Below, in pieces: positions 6,939-13,355 of a stretch of DNA of 18,468 nt. Position 1 is the first letter of the stretch. Every line of letters starts with the position of its first letter. Source of the DNA: Actinomycetota bacterium. Lineage in GTDB: Bacteria; Actinomycetota; Thermoleophilia; Gaiellales; Gaiellaceae. The translations under genes and the position numbers were made by a program. The stretch covers positions 1-18,468 of the forward strand of contig JACDGR010000020.1 of NCBI GenBank assembly GCA_013821525.1. Direction: 5' to 3'. Below the pieces are notes generated by a model that was not told where the DNA came from, did no database searches, and saw nothing but the letters and a program-made list of their open reading frames with translations.

Positions 6939-7661
6939 CCCGTGGTCGCCTCCGTGATCGTCTCCGTGGTCGTCGGCTTCCTGCGGAGTGTCGTCGCCTG
7001 AAAGAGCGCTCAACGTCAGGGTTCCATCGGTGCCTTGGGTGAACATTGCGAGCACTTTGTCGCCCGTCCTGAACTGCGTCAGGTCGAACGTGGCCGGGAC
7101 GTTGAGCACGAGTGCGATGTGCTCGGAGACGACAGTGATCGTGCCGGCACCAACCGTGAGCGTGCCCTCGATCGCTCCGCCGGGGTGATCGGCGGAAACG
7201 GGCGCGACGTCGTCTTCGTCCGGTTCACCGTTGGTGGTGACGGTTGCCGCCACAACGACGGTGGTACCCGGCAGCGGGCCGGTGTCGCGCGCAGACGACG
7301 TCGTCCTCACGGCGCCGCGATCGACGCTGATGACCGCGCCCCCTGCCGAGAGGGTCAGGCGCGTTCGGGTCTTCTTCAACAGCAGGCCCCGGAAGTGCAG
7401 TGTGTGGCTGCGCCCGACCACGCGAATCGACGACGCTGCGAACGTGCCGTTGTGCAGCCTGCGGGCGTGGACGACGACGCGCTGGCCGACGTTGAGATGT
7501 GCGGCGGCAGCTGAGTGGACGAGCGAGACGGTGGAGGTGCCGTTCGTAACCGCGACGAGGTGCGTGGAGCGCTGCACCTTGAGCACGACGCCGCTTGCGG
7601 TCTCGATCGACGGCGCACAGAGTGCGACAGCGGCGATCGTGCAGAGAATGAGGCGTTTCAT
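6321..7661 (-). CDS. Secreted beta-rich (DUF5666-like) protein fused in frame to ECF sigma factor with C-terminal zf-HC2
   Basis: One open frame of 446 residues joins two things that do not normally belong together. Residues 1-22 are a Sec signal peptide (KRLILCTIAAVALC). Residues 23-221 contain about three short beta-type modules with VNVGQ/G-x-V-like turns, as in DUF5666-type exported proteins. Residues 222-241 are Asp/His/Gly-rich. From V242 the sequence is an ECF sigma factor: region 2 (about 245-305, DDIAQTTMLKAYGAL and SWLFRIAHNAAIDLVVRR), region 4 (about 325-382, LPERQRRVYLLREVHGLRMN), then a zf-HC2 (C388, H410, C414, C417). The first helix of region 2 is missing. ATG 7661 has AGGAG 5 nt upstream. 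An exported sigma factor makes no sense, so this is probably a fused pair of genes (deletion, recombination in repeats, or misassembly). Confidence 0.7.
   Translation of the reverse strand: MKRLILCTIAAVALCAPSIETASGVVLKVQRSTHLVAVTNGTSTVSLVHSAAAAHLNVGQRVVVHARRLHNGTFAASSIRVVGRSHTLHFRGLLLKKTRTRLTLSAGGAVISVDRGAVRTTSSARDTGPLPGTTVVVAATVTTNGEPDEDDVAPVSADHPGGAIEGTLTVGAGTITVVSEHIALVLNVPATFDLTQFRTGDKVLAMFTQGTDGTLTLSALSGDDTPQEADDHGDDHGGDHGVANRVAAYGAHLLGDAALGDDIAQTTMLKAYGALREGRVPMHLKSWLFRIAHNAAIDLVVRRRELPSANLPESPAAEREPFAGALVEALAALPERQRRVYLLREVHGLRMNETATELGLTSSQVEQSLFAARNRLAELLVFGDRLNCVTVQRLAAGPLDQAERRALKTHLRACSSCRSALGLRARVLNVLPGGLGFDWLARVGRA
6940..6975 (-). repeat. Three tandem degenerate 12-bp repeats at the fusion junction
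   Basis: On the plus strand the units are CCGTGGTCGCCT (6940-6951), CCGTGATCGTCT (6952-6963) and CCGTGGTCGTCG (6964-6975). They differ at only a few positions. On the coding strand they give the repeated Asp-Asp/Gly-His-Gly stretch. The array ends exactly where sigma-factor homology begins, making it a likely recombination or assembly-collapse point. Confidence 0.85.
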
Positions 7662-7666
7662 GCGGA

Positions 7667-7671
7667 CTCCT
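7667..7671 (-). promoter_or_regulatory. Ribosome-binding site AGGAG of the secreted/sigma fusion gene
   Basis: AGGAG on the minus strand lies 5 nt before ATG 7661. It fixes the start at the signal peptide rather than at the upstream in-frame start at 7754, whose 31 extra residues are polar and would bury the signal sequence. Confidence 0.8.
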
Positions 7672-7771
7672 GGTTCGATGGGCTTGAACCTCTGAGACGC
7701 ACCGGCTCCCCGAACCTTGCATGTCGAATTTCGTCCGGAGGAATGTCCGGCCAACCGGGCGCGCGGCCCGA

Positions 7772-7777
7772 TAGGGT
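7772..7777 (+). promoter_or_regulatory. TAGGGT, candidate -10 box for leaderless adenosine-deaminase transcript
   Basis: TAGGGT fits TANNNT and is 6 nt before GTG 7784, with no Shine-Dalgarno in between. It lies in the 122-bp divergent gap between this gene and the secreted-protein gene. No clear -35 is visible. Confidence 0.35.
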
Positions 7778-7783
7778 CGACCC

Positions 7784-8797
7784 GTGTTCGAGCAAGGCCT
7801 GGCAGAGCTGCACACCCATCTCGGAGGTTCGGTCGCGACCGACATCATGTGGAGCCTCGCCCACGAGCAGGGCATCGCGCTTCCGACCCGCGATTTCTGG
7901 GAGTTTGATCGCATGGTCACGGTCAGCGATCCGCGCGGCGTGCCCGACCTCGACTCGCTCGATCGCATCTACCACCTGACTGAGCTGATCCAGTCGTCAC
8001 CGATCGCGGTCGAGCGGAGCGTGCACGCGGCAATCGGCGGCGCGTACCGCTCGCAGCAGATCACGACGCTCGAGCTGCGCTTCAATCCGATGAAGCGCAA
8101 CCGCGGCGGCGAGCGCGACCTCGATCACATCATCCTCGCTGCGATCCGCGGGCTCGACCGAGCATCGCTCGAGTACCCGCAGGTACGTGCCGGGCTGATC
8201 CTGATGATGGATCGGACGTTCACGGTCGACCAGAACATGGTCGTCGTCGAGAAGGCGATTCGCTATCAGTCGCGCGGCGTCGTCGGTGTCGATATCGCCG
8301 GCCCTCGTCCGAGCGGTGCGCGTTGGGACTACACGCAGATCCGCGAGCACGTCGAGCTCGCGCGCGATGCAGGTCTCGGCGTCACGATCCACGTCGGCGA
8401 GGAAGGCGGCGCGCACGGGGTCGAGGAGCTCGGCGAGGTTGTCGACACGCTCAAGCCTGACCGCATCGGCCATGGCATCCTCGCCGCGCGCGACCCCGAG
8501 CTGATGGCGGCGATTCGCGGGGCGGATATCACGCTCGAGGTGTGCCCGACGAGCAACCTCTTGACGAAGGCGCTTGCCGGCGACGACGAGGTGCGGGAGA
8601 CCTTCCGTGCGCTCATCGACCACGGCGTCCCGTTCACGATCGCCACGGATGGCCCTGAGATGATGCGAACACATCTGCGGGACGAGTTCGAGCTGCTGCT
8701 TCGCATCGGTGCGCTGACCGAGGACGAGGCGGTCGCCGCGAACTACCGCGGGCACGACGTGTCGTTCATCGGTTCCAGAACGCCTGCCCGAGCCTAG
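7784..8797 (+). CDS. Adenosine deaminase family protein (divergent subgroup)
   Basis: Zinc-dependent TIM-barrel hydrolase of the adenosine/AMP deaminase family, 337 residues, the normal length. Such enzymes deaminate adenosine to inosine or act on related compounds. Zinc and catalytic residues visible: H10 and H12 in ELHTHLGGS, H203 and the catalytic E206 in IHVGEEGG, H230 in RIGHGI, and D289 in ATDGP. Two positions differ from classical enzymes: Gly14 instead of Glu/Asp in HLHLE/DG, and Gly290 instead of the second Asp of TDDP, which in the mammalian enzyme contacts the purine. The segments ELIQSSPIAVERSV and ELRFNPMKRNRGGERDLDHI are typical of a separate bacterial/archaeal branch. The true substrate is therefore open (adenosine, aminofutalosine or another aminopurine). 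It stands alone, with no purine-salvage neighbour. Confidence 0.88.
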   Translation: MFEQGLAELHTHLGGSVATDIMWSLAHEQGIALPTRDFWEFDRMVTVSDPRGVPDLDSLDRIYHLTELIQSSPIAVERSVHAAIGGAYRSQQITTLELRFNPMKRNRGGERDLDHIILAAIRGLDRASLEYPQVRAGLILMMDRTFTVDQNMVVVEKAIRYQSRGVVGVDIAGPRPSGARWDYTQIREHVELARDAGLGVTIHVGEEGGAHGVEELGEVVDTLKPDRIGHGILAARDPELMAAIRGADITLEVCPTSNLLTKALAGDDEVRETFRALIDHGVPFTIATDGPEMMRTHLRDEFELLLRIGALTEDEAVAANYRGHDVSFIGSRTPARA

Positions 8798-8844
8798 TTT
8801 CGGGATACACCCTTCGGCCGATGCAGCTGCTTCTGCTGCCGTCG

Positions 8845-8850
8845 TAGGTT
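8845..8850 (+). promoter_or_regulatory. TAGGTT, candidate -10 box for leaderless LuxR-type gene transcript
   Basis: TAGGTT lies 7 nt before ATG 8858 with no Shine-Dalgarno in the spacer. It shares spacing and form with the boxes before xseA, the aminotransferase and the adenosine deaminase. The upstream gene ends 60 bp earlier, so read-through is also possible. Confidence 0.35.
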
Positions 8851-8857
8851 CCTTCGC

Positions 8858-9118
8858 ATGCAAGCGCTCCGCGATCCATCTGGCATCACCTCGCGACAGC
8901 GGCAGGTCGTCGAGCTGATCGCGCAGGGTCTTTCGAACGACGAGGTCGGCCTGGTTCTCGGCATCTCACCACGCACCGCGAAGGCCCACAGCGATGTGCT
9001 TCGTCAAAAGCTCGGTGTGACCCGGCGAAGGCAGATCCCTGTGGCGTTCAGATTGCTGACGGGAGAAGACCCGTTGGCGTCCCGCCTGGAGTCGGCGCGA
9101 GTCGACAACGGGGGCTGA
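8858..9118 (+). CDS. Stand-alone LuxR-type (GerE) HTH protein
   Basis: Small DNA-binding protein of 86 residues consisting almost only of a LuxR/GerE helix-turn-helix. Residues 10-60 show ITSRQRQVVELIAQGLSNDE, GLVLGISPRTAKAHSDVLRQ and KLGVTRRRQ. The recognition-helix region SPRTAKAHSDVLRQKLGV is well kept. There is no receiver, PAS or ATPase domain, so it must be controlled by its own synthesis or by a partner. It precedes the large LAL-type regulator (9241) in the same direction but is separated from it by a strong hairpin, so the two may be expressed independently. Confidence 0.85.
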   Translation: MQALRDPSGITSRQRQVVELIAQGLSNDEVGLVLGISPRTAKAHSDVLRQKLGVTRRRQIPVAFRLLTGEDPLASRLESARVDNGG

Positions 9119-9122
9119 CGGC

Positions 9123-9170
9123 GAAGGGCGCCCGCGGCGACACCCTCCGCCGCGGGCGTCTCGGCCCTTC
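9123..9170 (+). terminator. Strong GC-rich stem-loop after the small LuxR-type gene
   Basis: An 11-bp perfect stem (9129-9139 with 9148-9158; core GCCCGCGGCG/CGCCGCGGGC) closes an 8-nt loop. Outer arms GAAGGGC (9123-9129) and GCCCTTC (9164-9170) offer a further or alternative pairing. It starts 5 nt past the stop codon. No U-tract follows, so it may be an actinobacterial U-less terminator or an attenuator for the next gene. Confidence 0.6.
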
Positions 9171-9240
9171 CATCCGGGAGCACAAAGGCATAGCGTTGTC
9201 ATCGGCGAGAACGGCGCGCACCCACGGACGAGGACTGAGG

Positions 9241-11784
9241 ATGAACGCAAGGACGCCACAACCGAATCGCCGCGAACGCCGCATCATCGAGCGGCCGCGG
9301 CTCACGAAGCTCCTCGACGAGTGCGAGGCGCGGATCATCCTGCTGCTGGCGCCCGCCGGCTACGGGAAGACCACCCTCGCGCGACAGTGGGCAAAGACCC
9401 TCAACAAGGTCGTCTGGGTCTCGTGCACTCCGGCTCACCGCGACGTTGTCGTCCTCGCCGAGGACATCGCTAAGCAAATTGACGCCCACGGCGGTAGCTC
9501 GGCGAAGTTCATCCACGAATATATAACGGCGCAAACGAACCCCCAGACGGCATCAGCGAGGATCGGTCGCACACTTGCCGAGGAAGCGGCGAATGCGAAG
9601 GTGCAGTGGGTGCTGATCGACGACTATCACGAGCTCTCTGGATCCACCGAATCGGAACAACTCATTGATGTCTTTCAAAGCGGGGCAGGAGAAGCGCGTT
9701 TCCTGGTCGCGAGTCGACTATTGCCTGCATGGACGAAGTCCAGACACGTGGTTTACGGTGCCGCCTGTGTAGTTGACCGGGACATTCTCGCGATGACGGA
9801 GGCCGAATCCCGCGAACTCCTCGGTGAACACCATCGTAGAGCCCAGTTCGTCCGGCAGGCTCAGGGGTGGCCCGCCGTCCTCGCCCTGGCGACGTCTGTA
9901 CAGGACGTAACGCCACCCACATCGATTCTTCCTAGCGCGCTTCACGAGTTCCTGGCTCAAGAGCTCTTCCAGGGCGCCTCCCCCACACTTCGTGATCACC
10001 TTGTTCGGCTGGCTCTACTCCCCACATTCACAAGGGCCACTGCCCAGGAGTACTTGAAACTCGACGCGACAAACCTGTTGTCCGAAGCGCGCGACCTCGG
10101 CTTCGTCTCAGGCGACGACGAGATCGTGCTCCACCCCCTACTCCGCAAATTCCTGCTAGAGCGACTTAAGGAGCGTTCCGACGCCGAGGCCCTAGCGCGA
10201 GTCGCGATCGAGTACTGCCTCACCGCCAGCCTTTTTGACGGGGCCTTGCTTCTAGTGATCCAGTTTGGTTGCGATGATTTGGTGGATCCGGTCCTGCGCG
10301 AGGTGTTCAAACCATTGAGTCGCACAGGGCGAACCGGAACCCTCTCCACTTTTGCCAATAGCGCTCGCCTGCGCGATTCCTTCCCCCCTCCGTCTATTGA
10401 TCTGATCGATGCTGAAGTAGCTTTGCGCGACGGACAGTTCGAGCTCGCCGCCCACCTCGGCCAACGCGCGGCAAAGAACCTGGGGGCGGATCATCCCCTG
10501 CGTTCACGGGCGAGCGCGATTCTCGGGCACAGCCATCTTCTAAGCAGCGCGTTTCCAGAAGCTCTCGCAGCATTTTCTGACGCCAAGAAGACGTCAGTCG
10601 ACGAACGGGATACTGGCGAAGGGGCGCACGGTTACGCGTTGGCGACGATCCTTGCTGAAGGCGACGCCTCACAAGCGGTGGCCGAACTCCATGCATCTCG
10701 CCATACCTCACCAAATCACTTGCTACGCGCCGCAACCGCCACGTTGATTCATCGTCGGTATACGAGCGGAATCGCAGGATCTCTGGAGATCGACGAGCCC
10801 GTGCACGCCCTCAAACAGGCGGATGACCCAAGAGCCCGATCTTCGTTCACATATCTGGTTGGTTACACGCTGGCTCAACGCGCGGATTACCGCGGCGCTG
10901 AAGGGTGGATTAAAGCGCTGATCAAGGATGTTGACGACTACGACCTTGAGTTCGCCCGACCACACGCCACATGGCTGCAGGCGCAAGTTCTCCTCGGGCT
11001 TCGTCAGTTCGGAAAGGCAGAGCGACTCCTGCAAGACCTCGAAGACATGATCGCCGACGATCACACCTCCTCTCACCACGTCAATGCCTTGCTTCTGCGA
11101 TCTCGATTGCTGTTACAAACCGGTGCCAGAGAAGAGGCTGCAGATCTTGTCGCGGCCCCACCTGGCGAGCGTTGCTACCCCGCCTGGAAGGCCGAGTACA
11201 TCGCGACCCGAGCTCTCGCACTTGCCTCGTGTGGTGATGATGCTGGCGCCATATCCGCTGCCCTGGAAGCAACGGGCCTCTCGAGAGTCGTCGAAGTACG
11301 AACGCTTAGTCTCGCTGCGCGAGCAATTGTCGAGACGCGGACTGACCGGGTTGACGCCGGGTTACAGCTAATAGACGTCGCCACCGCTTTGGGCTCATGG
11401 GACCCGGTCGTGTGCGCGCTTCGATCAAGCCAGGAAACCGCAGACGCGTTAGCCCTCGCGCCGCAGATCCGAGGTTCGATCGAAACACTTTACGCAGCGT
11501 CGAACGACCTGGGTCTGGCCAGAAGAGCGGGCTTTCGCACGCGCTCAACTCGATCTCCTGACGCGTTGCTTTCGCCTCGGGAGAATGAGGTGCTCGAATT
11601 GTTAGCGCGAGGAATGCGCAATCGAGAGATCGCCCAGGCACTGTTCATCTCGCCATCCACGACAAAGGTGCATGTAGGGCACGTCTACGAAAAACTCGGA
11701 GTACGAGGTCGAACTGAGGCGGTAGCTCGGTACGAGAAGTTCAACCGCGCGAATACGCGAGCGCCGGAAGAGCCTCCGCCTTAG
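9241..11784 (+). CDS. Large ATP-binding LuxR-family regulator (MalT/LAL type)
   Basis: Transcription regulator of the STAND/LAL class, 847 residues from ATG 9241, similar in size to MalT. These proteins bind ATP and an inducer, oligomerise and activate transcription through a C-terminal LuxR HTH. Visible: Walker A LLLAPAGYGKTTLARQW with K43; Walker B VLIDDYHEL with D127-D128; a long helical-repeat middle (about 330-760); and the GerE HTH at about 777-832 (LSPRENEVLELLARGMRNRE, then FISPSTTKVHVGHVYEKLGV). I prefer ATG 9241 (GAGGA 6 nt upstream) over TTG 9196. From roughly 9480 on, base composition is clearly lower in GC than the flanks. The 3' end overlaps the convergent HD-GYP gene by 44 bp. 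The inducer is unknown. Confidence 0.9.
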   Translation: MNARTPQPNRRERRIIERPRLTKLLDECEARIILLLAPAGYGKTTLARQWAKTLNKVVWVSCTPAHRDVVVLAEDIAKQIDAHGGSSAKFIHEYITAQTNPQTASARIGRTLAEEAANAKVQWVLIDDYHELSGSTESEQLIDVFQSGAGEARFLVASRLLPAWTKSRHVVYGAACVVDRDILAMTEAESRELLGEHHRRAQFVRQAQGWPAVLALATSVQDVTPPTSILPSALHEFLAQELFQGASPTLRDHLVRLALLPTFTRATAQEYLKLDATNLLSEARDLGFVSGDDEIVLHPLLRKFLLERLKERSDAEALARVAIEYCLTASLFDGALLLVIQFGCDDLVDPVLREVFKPLSRTGRTGTLSTFANSARLRDSFPPPSIDLIDAEVALRDGQFELAAHLGQRAAKNLGADHPLRSRASAILGHSHLLSSAFPEALAAFSDAKKTSVDERDTGEGAHGYALATILAEGDASQAVAELHASRHTSPNHLLRAATATLIHRRYTSGIAGSLEIDEPVHALKQADDPRARSSFTYLVGYTLAQRADYRGAEGWIKALIKDVDDYDLEFARPHATWLQAQVLLGLRQFGKAERLLQDLEDMIADDHTSSHHVNALLLRSRLLLQTGAREEAADLVAAPPGERCYPAWKAEYIATRALALASCGDDAGAISAALEATGLSRVVEVRTLSLAARAIVETRTDRVDAGLQLIDVATALGSWDPVVCALRSSQETADALALAPQIRGSIETLYAASNDLGLARRAGFRTRSTRSPDALLSPRENEVLELLARGMRNREIAQALFISPSTTKVHVGHVYEKLGVRGRTEAVARYEKFNRANTRAPEEPPP

Positions 11785-13135
11785 GCTCGACCCCAGGCGA
11801 GCTCAGCGCAAAGTCGTCGCTTCGGGCCAGACGGTAATCCTCGTCGGCGCCGGCCAAGATGGCTTCGAATGCAGCGACCACCGAGGTGTCGAACTGATTC
11901 TCGACCGCTTGCGCGAGCCGAAGCCGCGCGACCCGGCTAGGCATCGCGTCTCGATAAGGCCGATCCGAAGTCATTGCGTTGTACGCGTCAGCAACGGCAA
12001 TAATCCTCGAAAGAACTGGAATCTCCGACTTTCCAAGACCGTCGGGATAGCCCTGCCCGTCGACACGCTCATGATGATGACGCACAATCGACGCGATCTC
12101 AGAGTACGTGGCGACGTTCGCGAGGATGCGTTCCCCGATCTCGGAATGCTTCTGCATCTCCCGGCGTTCGTCGAGGGTCAGCGCGCCCGGCTTCTCAAGC
12201 AGACCGGCTGGGAGTCCGATCTTCCCGATGTCGTGCACCAATCCGCAGAGGTGCGCGAGTGACTGCTGTGGCTCCGAGAGATCCATGCGCTTCGCGATAT
12301 CACGCGCATAGATCGCAACGGCTGCCGAATGACCCGCCGTGTATTTGTCTCGAGCGTCAAGTGTGGCGATTAGGCCCTTGGCGAATGAGAGGTTCGCGGC
12401 AGTTAGGCTCTCGTTTGCACCTTGAAGGTCAGTGGCAAGGCGCTGCTGCTCCTGGTACATCAAAAACCAGCGCTGAGCGGCAAGCGCAGGAGCGAAGAAC
12501 AGCGGCAGAGTCCACGGAGACACCTCGCGATAAGCGAGCACCAGTAGTGCAACGGCAGGGCTGTACAACGGAACCGACGCAACGATCACCGGGAAGAGCT
12601 CGGCTGCGGCTTCGCGCCACGACCCATTTCCACGTAGCCGATGCGTCGCGCCGGCGAACGCCGAATCGAGCACTTCTGCGCAGAGCACTGCGGCGGCAGA
12701 AGAGGCGATTATGGCACCAGTCCCTCCCGCCATGACCGCCACCACTCCAGCCGCAGATCCTGCGGCGGCCGCGCCGGTAAGCGCCCGTGTAGCCAAGTAG
12801 GCGATCCGACCGGCTAACGGAATAGTCAGCCCGAAGACCGACGCGCCGAAGACGATCATTGCCGCAACGGGGCCGAAGAGAACTGCTGCGAGAATCGCGG
12901 GGAGCAACGAGATCGACACGTCTAGGCGCCCGCGAAGGTTGATTCGACCCCGCTCGCCTACTGCTGCGATCGCAGCCAACCCGAGTACACCCGGCCAGTT
13001 TTCGACCGAACCCCCGTCTAGGAGCAGGGCGGCGAGCAACCCCGCGGCCGCTGACGCAACGACGCCGATATACACAGTTACCGGCAGGCTTAAGTCGCGG
13101 GTGACCCGCCGGAACCTGAGGGTTGTTGTTGACAT
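11741..13135 (-). CDS. Membrane-anchored HD-GYP domain protein (cyclic di-GMP phosphodiesterase)
   Basis: Putative c-di-GMP-hydrolysing enzyme, 464 residues from ATG 13135. The N-terminal half (about 15-225) has six or so hydrophobic segments, a membrane sensor of unknown ligand. A short coiled linker (about 228-255) leads to the HD-GYP domain (about 255-425). Motifs: TAGHSAAVAIYARDIA, the HD pair H301-D302 in LVHDIGKIGLP, KHSEIGERIL, HHH at 353-355 followed by ERVDGQGYPDGL with the GYP at 362-364, and ADAYNAMTSDRPYR. All metal-ligand motifs seem present, so activity is likely. No GGDEF protein lies in the window. TTG 13144 is in frame, but ATG has the purine-rich GGGGGA just before it. The gene shares the lower-GC composition of its convergent neighbour. 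Confidence 0.9.
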   Translation of the reverse strand: MSTTTLRFRRVTRDLSLPVTVYIGVVASAAAGLLAALLLDGGSVENWPGVLGLAAIAAVGERGRINLRGRLDVSISLLPAILAAVLFGPVAAMIVFGASVFGLTIPLAGRIAYLATRALTGAAAAGSAAGVVAVMAGGTGAIIASSAAAVLCAEVLDSAFAGATHRLRGNGSWREAAAELFPVIVASVPLYSPAVALLVLAYREVSPWTLPLFFAPALAAQRWFLMYQEQQRLATDLQGANESLTAANLSFAKGLIATLDARDKYTAGHSAAVAIYARDIAKRMDLSEPQQSLAHLCGLVHDIGKIGLPAGLLEKPGALTLDERREMQKHSEIGERILANVATYSEIASIVRHHHERVDGQGYPDGLGKSEIPVLSRIIAVADAYNAMTSDRPYRDAMPSRVARLRLAQAVENQFDTSVVAAFEAILAGADEDYRLARSDDFALSSPGVEPKAEALPALAYSRG

Positions 13136-13156
13136 GTCCCCCAAAAGGGTTATAGG
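13129..13156 (+). promoter_or_regulatory. Sigma70-type promoter TTGACA-16-TATAGG for the small ORF
   Basis: The plus strand has a perfect -35 TTGACA (13129-13134), a 16-bp spacer, and TATAGG (13151-13156; four of six to TATAAT). It points to an ORF of 20 codons at 13196. The -35 overlaps the start codon of the opposite-strand HD-GYP gene. On the minus strand TATAAC (13154-13149) covers almost the same bases and could be a -10 for HD-GYP, so the two transcripts may compete. Confidence 0.55.
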
Positions 13157-13184
13157 TTGTCGCTTGCCGTCAGTTCGAAAAATC

Positions 13185-13190
13185 AGGGGG
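13185..13190 (+). promoter_or_regulatory. Ribosome-binding site AGGGGG of the 20-codon ORF
   Basis: AGGGGG lies 5 nt before ATG 13196, a good spacing. It is among the clearer Shine-Dalgarno sequences in this window, where several larger genes seem to lack one. Confidence 0.5.
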
Positions 13191-13195
13191 AACCC

Positions 13196-13258
13196 ATGCG
13201 TAAGATCGTTGACTTTGTACGCCGCGGCGCCATCGCCGGTGGCGCCTCATCCTGGTAA
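13196..13258 (+). CDS. Possible 20-residue small protein or leader peptide
   Basis: ATG to TAA encodes MRKIVDFVRRGAIAGGASSW. Support comes from context: a consensus-like promoter (13129-13156), a leader of about 33 nt, a well-placed AGGGGG, and location in a non-coding gap. The first half is basic and could form an amphipathic helix; Gly-Gly occurs at 15-16, four residues before the end. I recognise no family. It could be a leader peptide controlling a downstream RNA structure, a secreted signal peptide, a small membrane-active peptide, or a chance ORF. Downstream on the same strand there is no gene before the opposite-strand LuxR gene, so it would be the only product of its transcript. Confidence 0.4.
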   Translation: MRKIVDFVRRGAIAGGASSW

Positions 13259-13270
13259 CAAAGTTCGCAT

Positions 13271-13355
13271 AGTTAAACCGGTTTTCCACATGGGGACGTC
13301 ACCCTTTCAGGGGATTGTCCACAGGGGGTGGAAAACCTTCTACCGCAGGTTAACT
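13271..13355. repeat. Long imperfect inverted repeat with DnaA-box-like 9-mers
   Basis: GGTTTTCCAC (13280-13289) and its exact complement GTGGAAAACC (13328-13337) are 38 bp apart. Further out AGTTAA (13271-13276) is mirrored by TTAACT (13350-13355). Inside lie three sites close to the actinobacterial DnaA box: TTTTCCACA (13282-13290, +), TTGTCCACA (13315-13323, +, exact) and TTTTCCACC (13327-13335, -). The region is about 50% GC by hand count (30 of 60 at 13261-13320), well below the flanks. No dnaA or dnaN is present, so it is not the standard oriC. It may be a DnaA-binding regulatory or titration site, a small mobile-element remnant, or an RNA structure. Confidence 0.6.

Noticed and set aside
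7662..7783. ECF-type promoter (GGAAC/CGTC-like) autoregulating the secreted/sigma gene
   Set aside because: A CGTC is present near 7700, but no matching -35 at a sensible distance; too weak to call.
8798..8844. Terminator hairpin between adenosine deaminase and the small LuxR gene
   Set aside because: Only a short GCAG/CTGC pairing without a stable stem or U-tract.
13261..13290. Possible dif/XerCD site (CGCATA and GTTAAA half-sites)
   Set aside because: Only short fragments match, the central spacer is missing, and no recombinase gene is nearby.
13315..13323. Chromosomal origin of replication
   Set aside because: Only three box-like sites and no dnaA, dnaN, rpmH or parAB neighbours; reported as a DnaA-box-like cluster instead.
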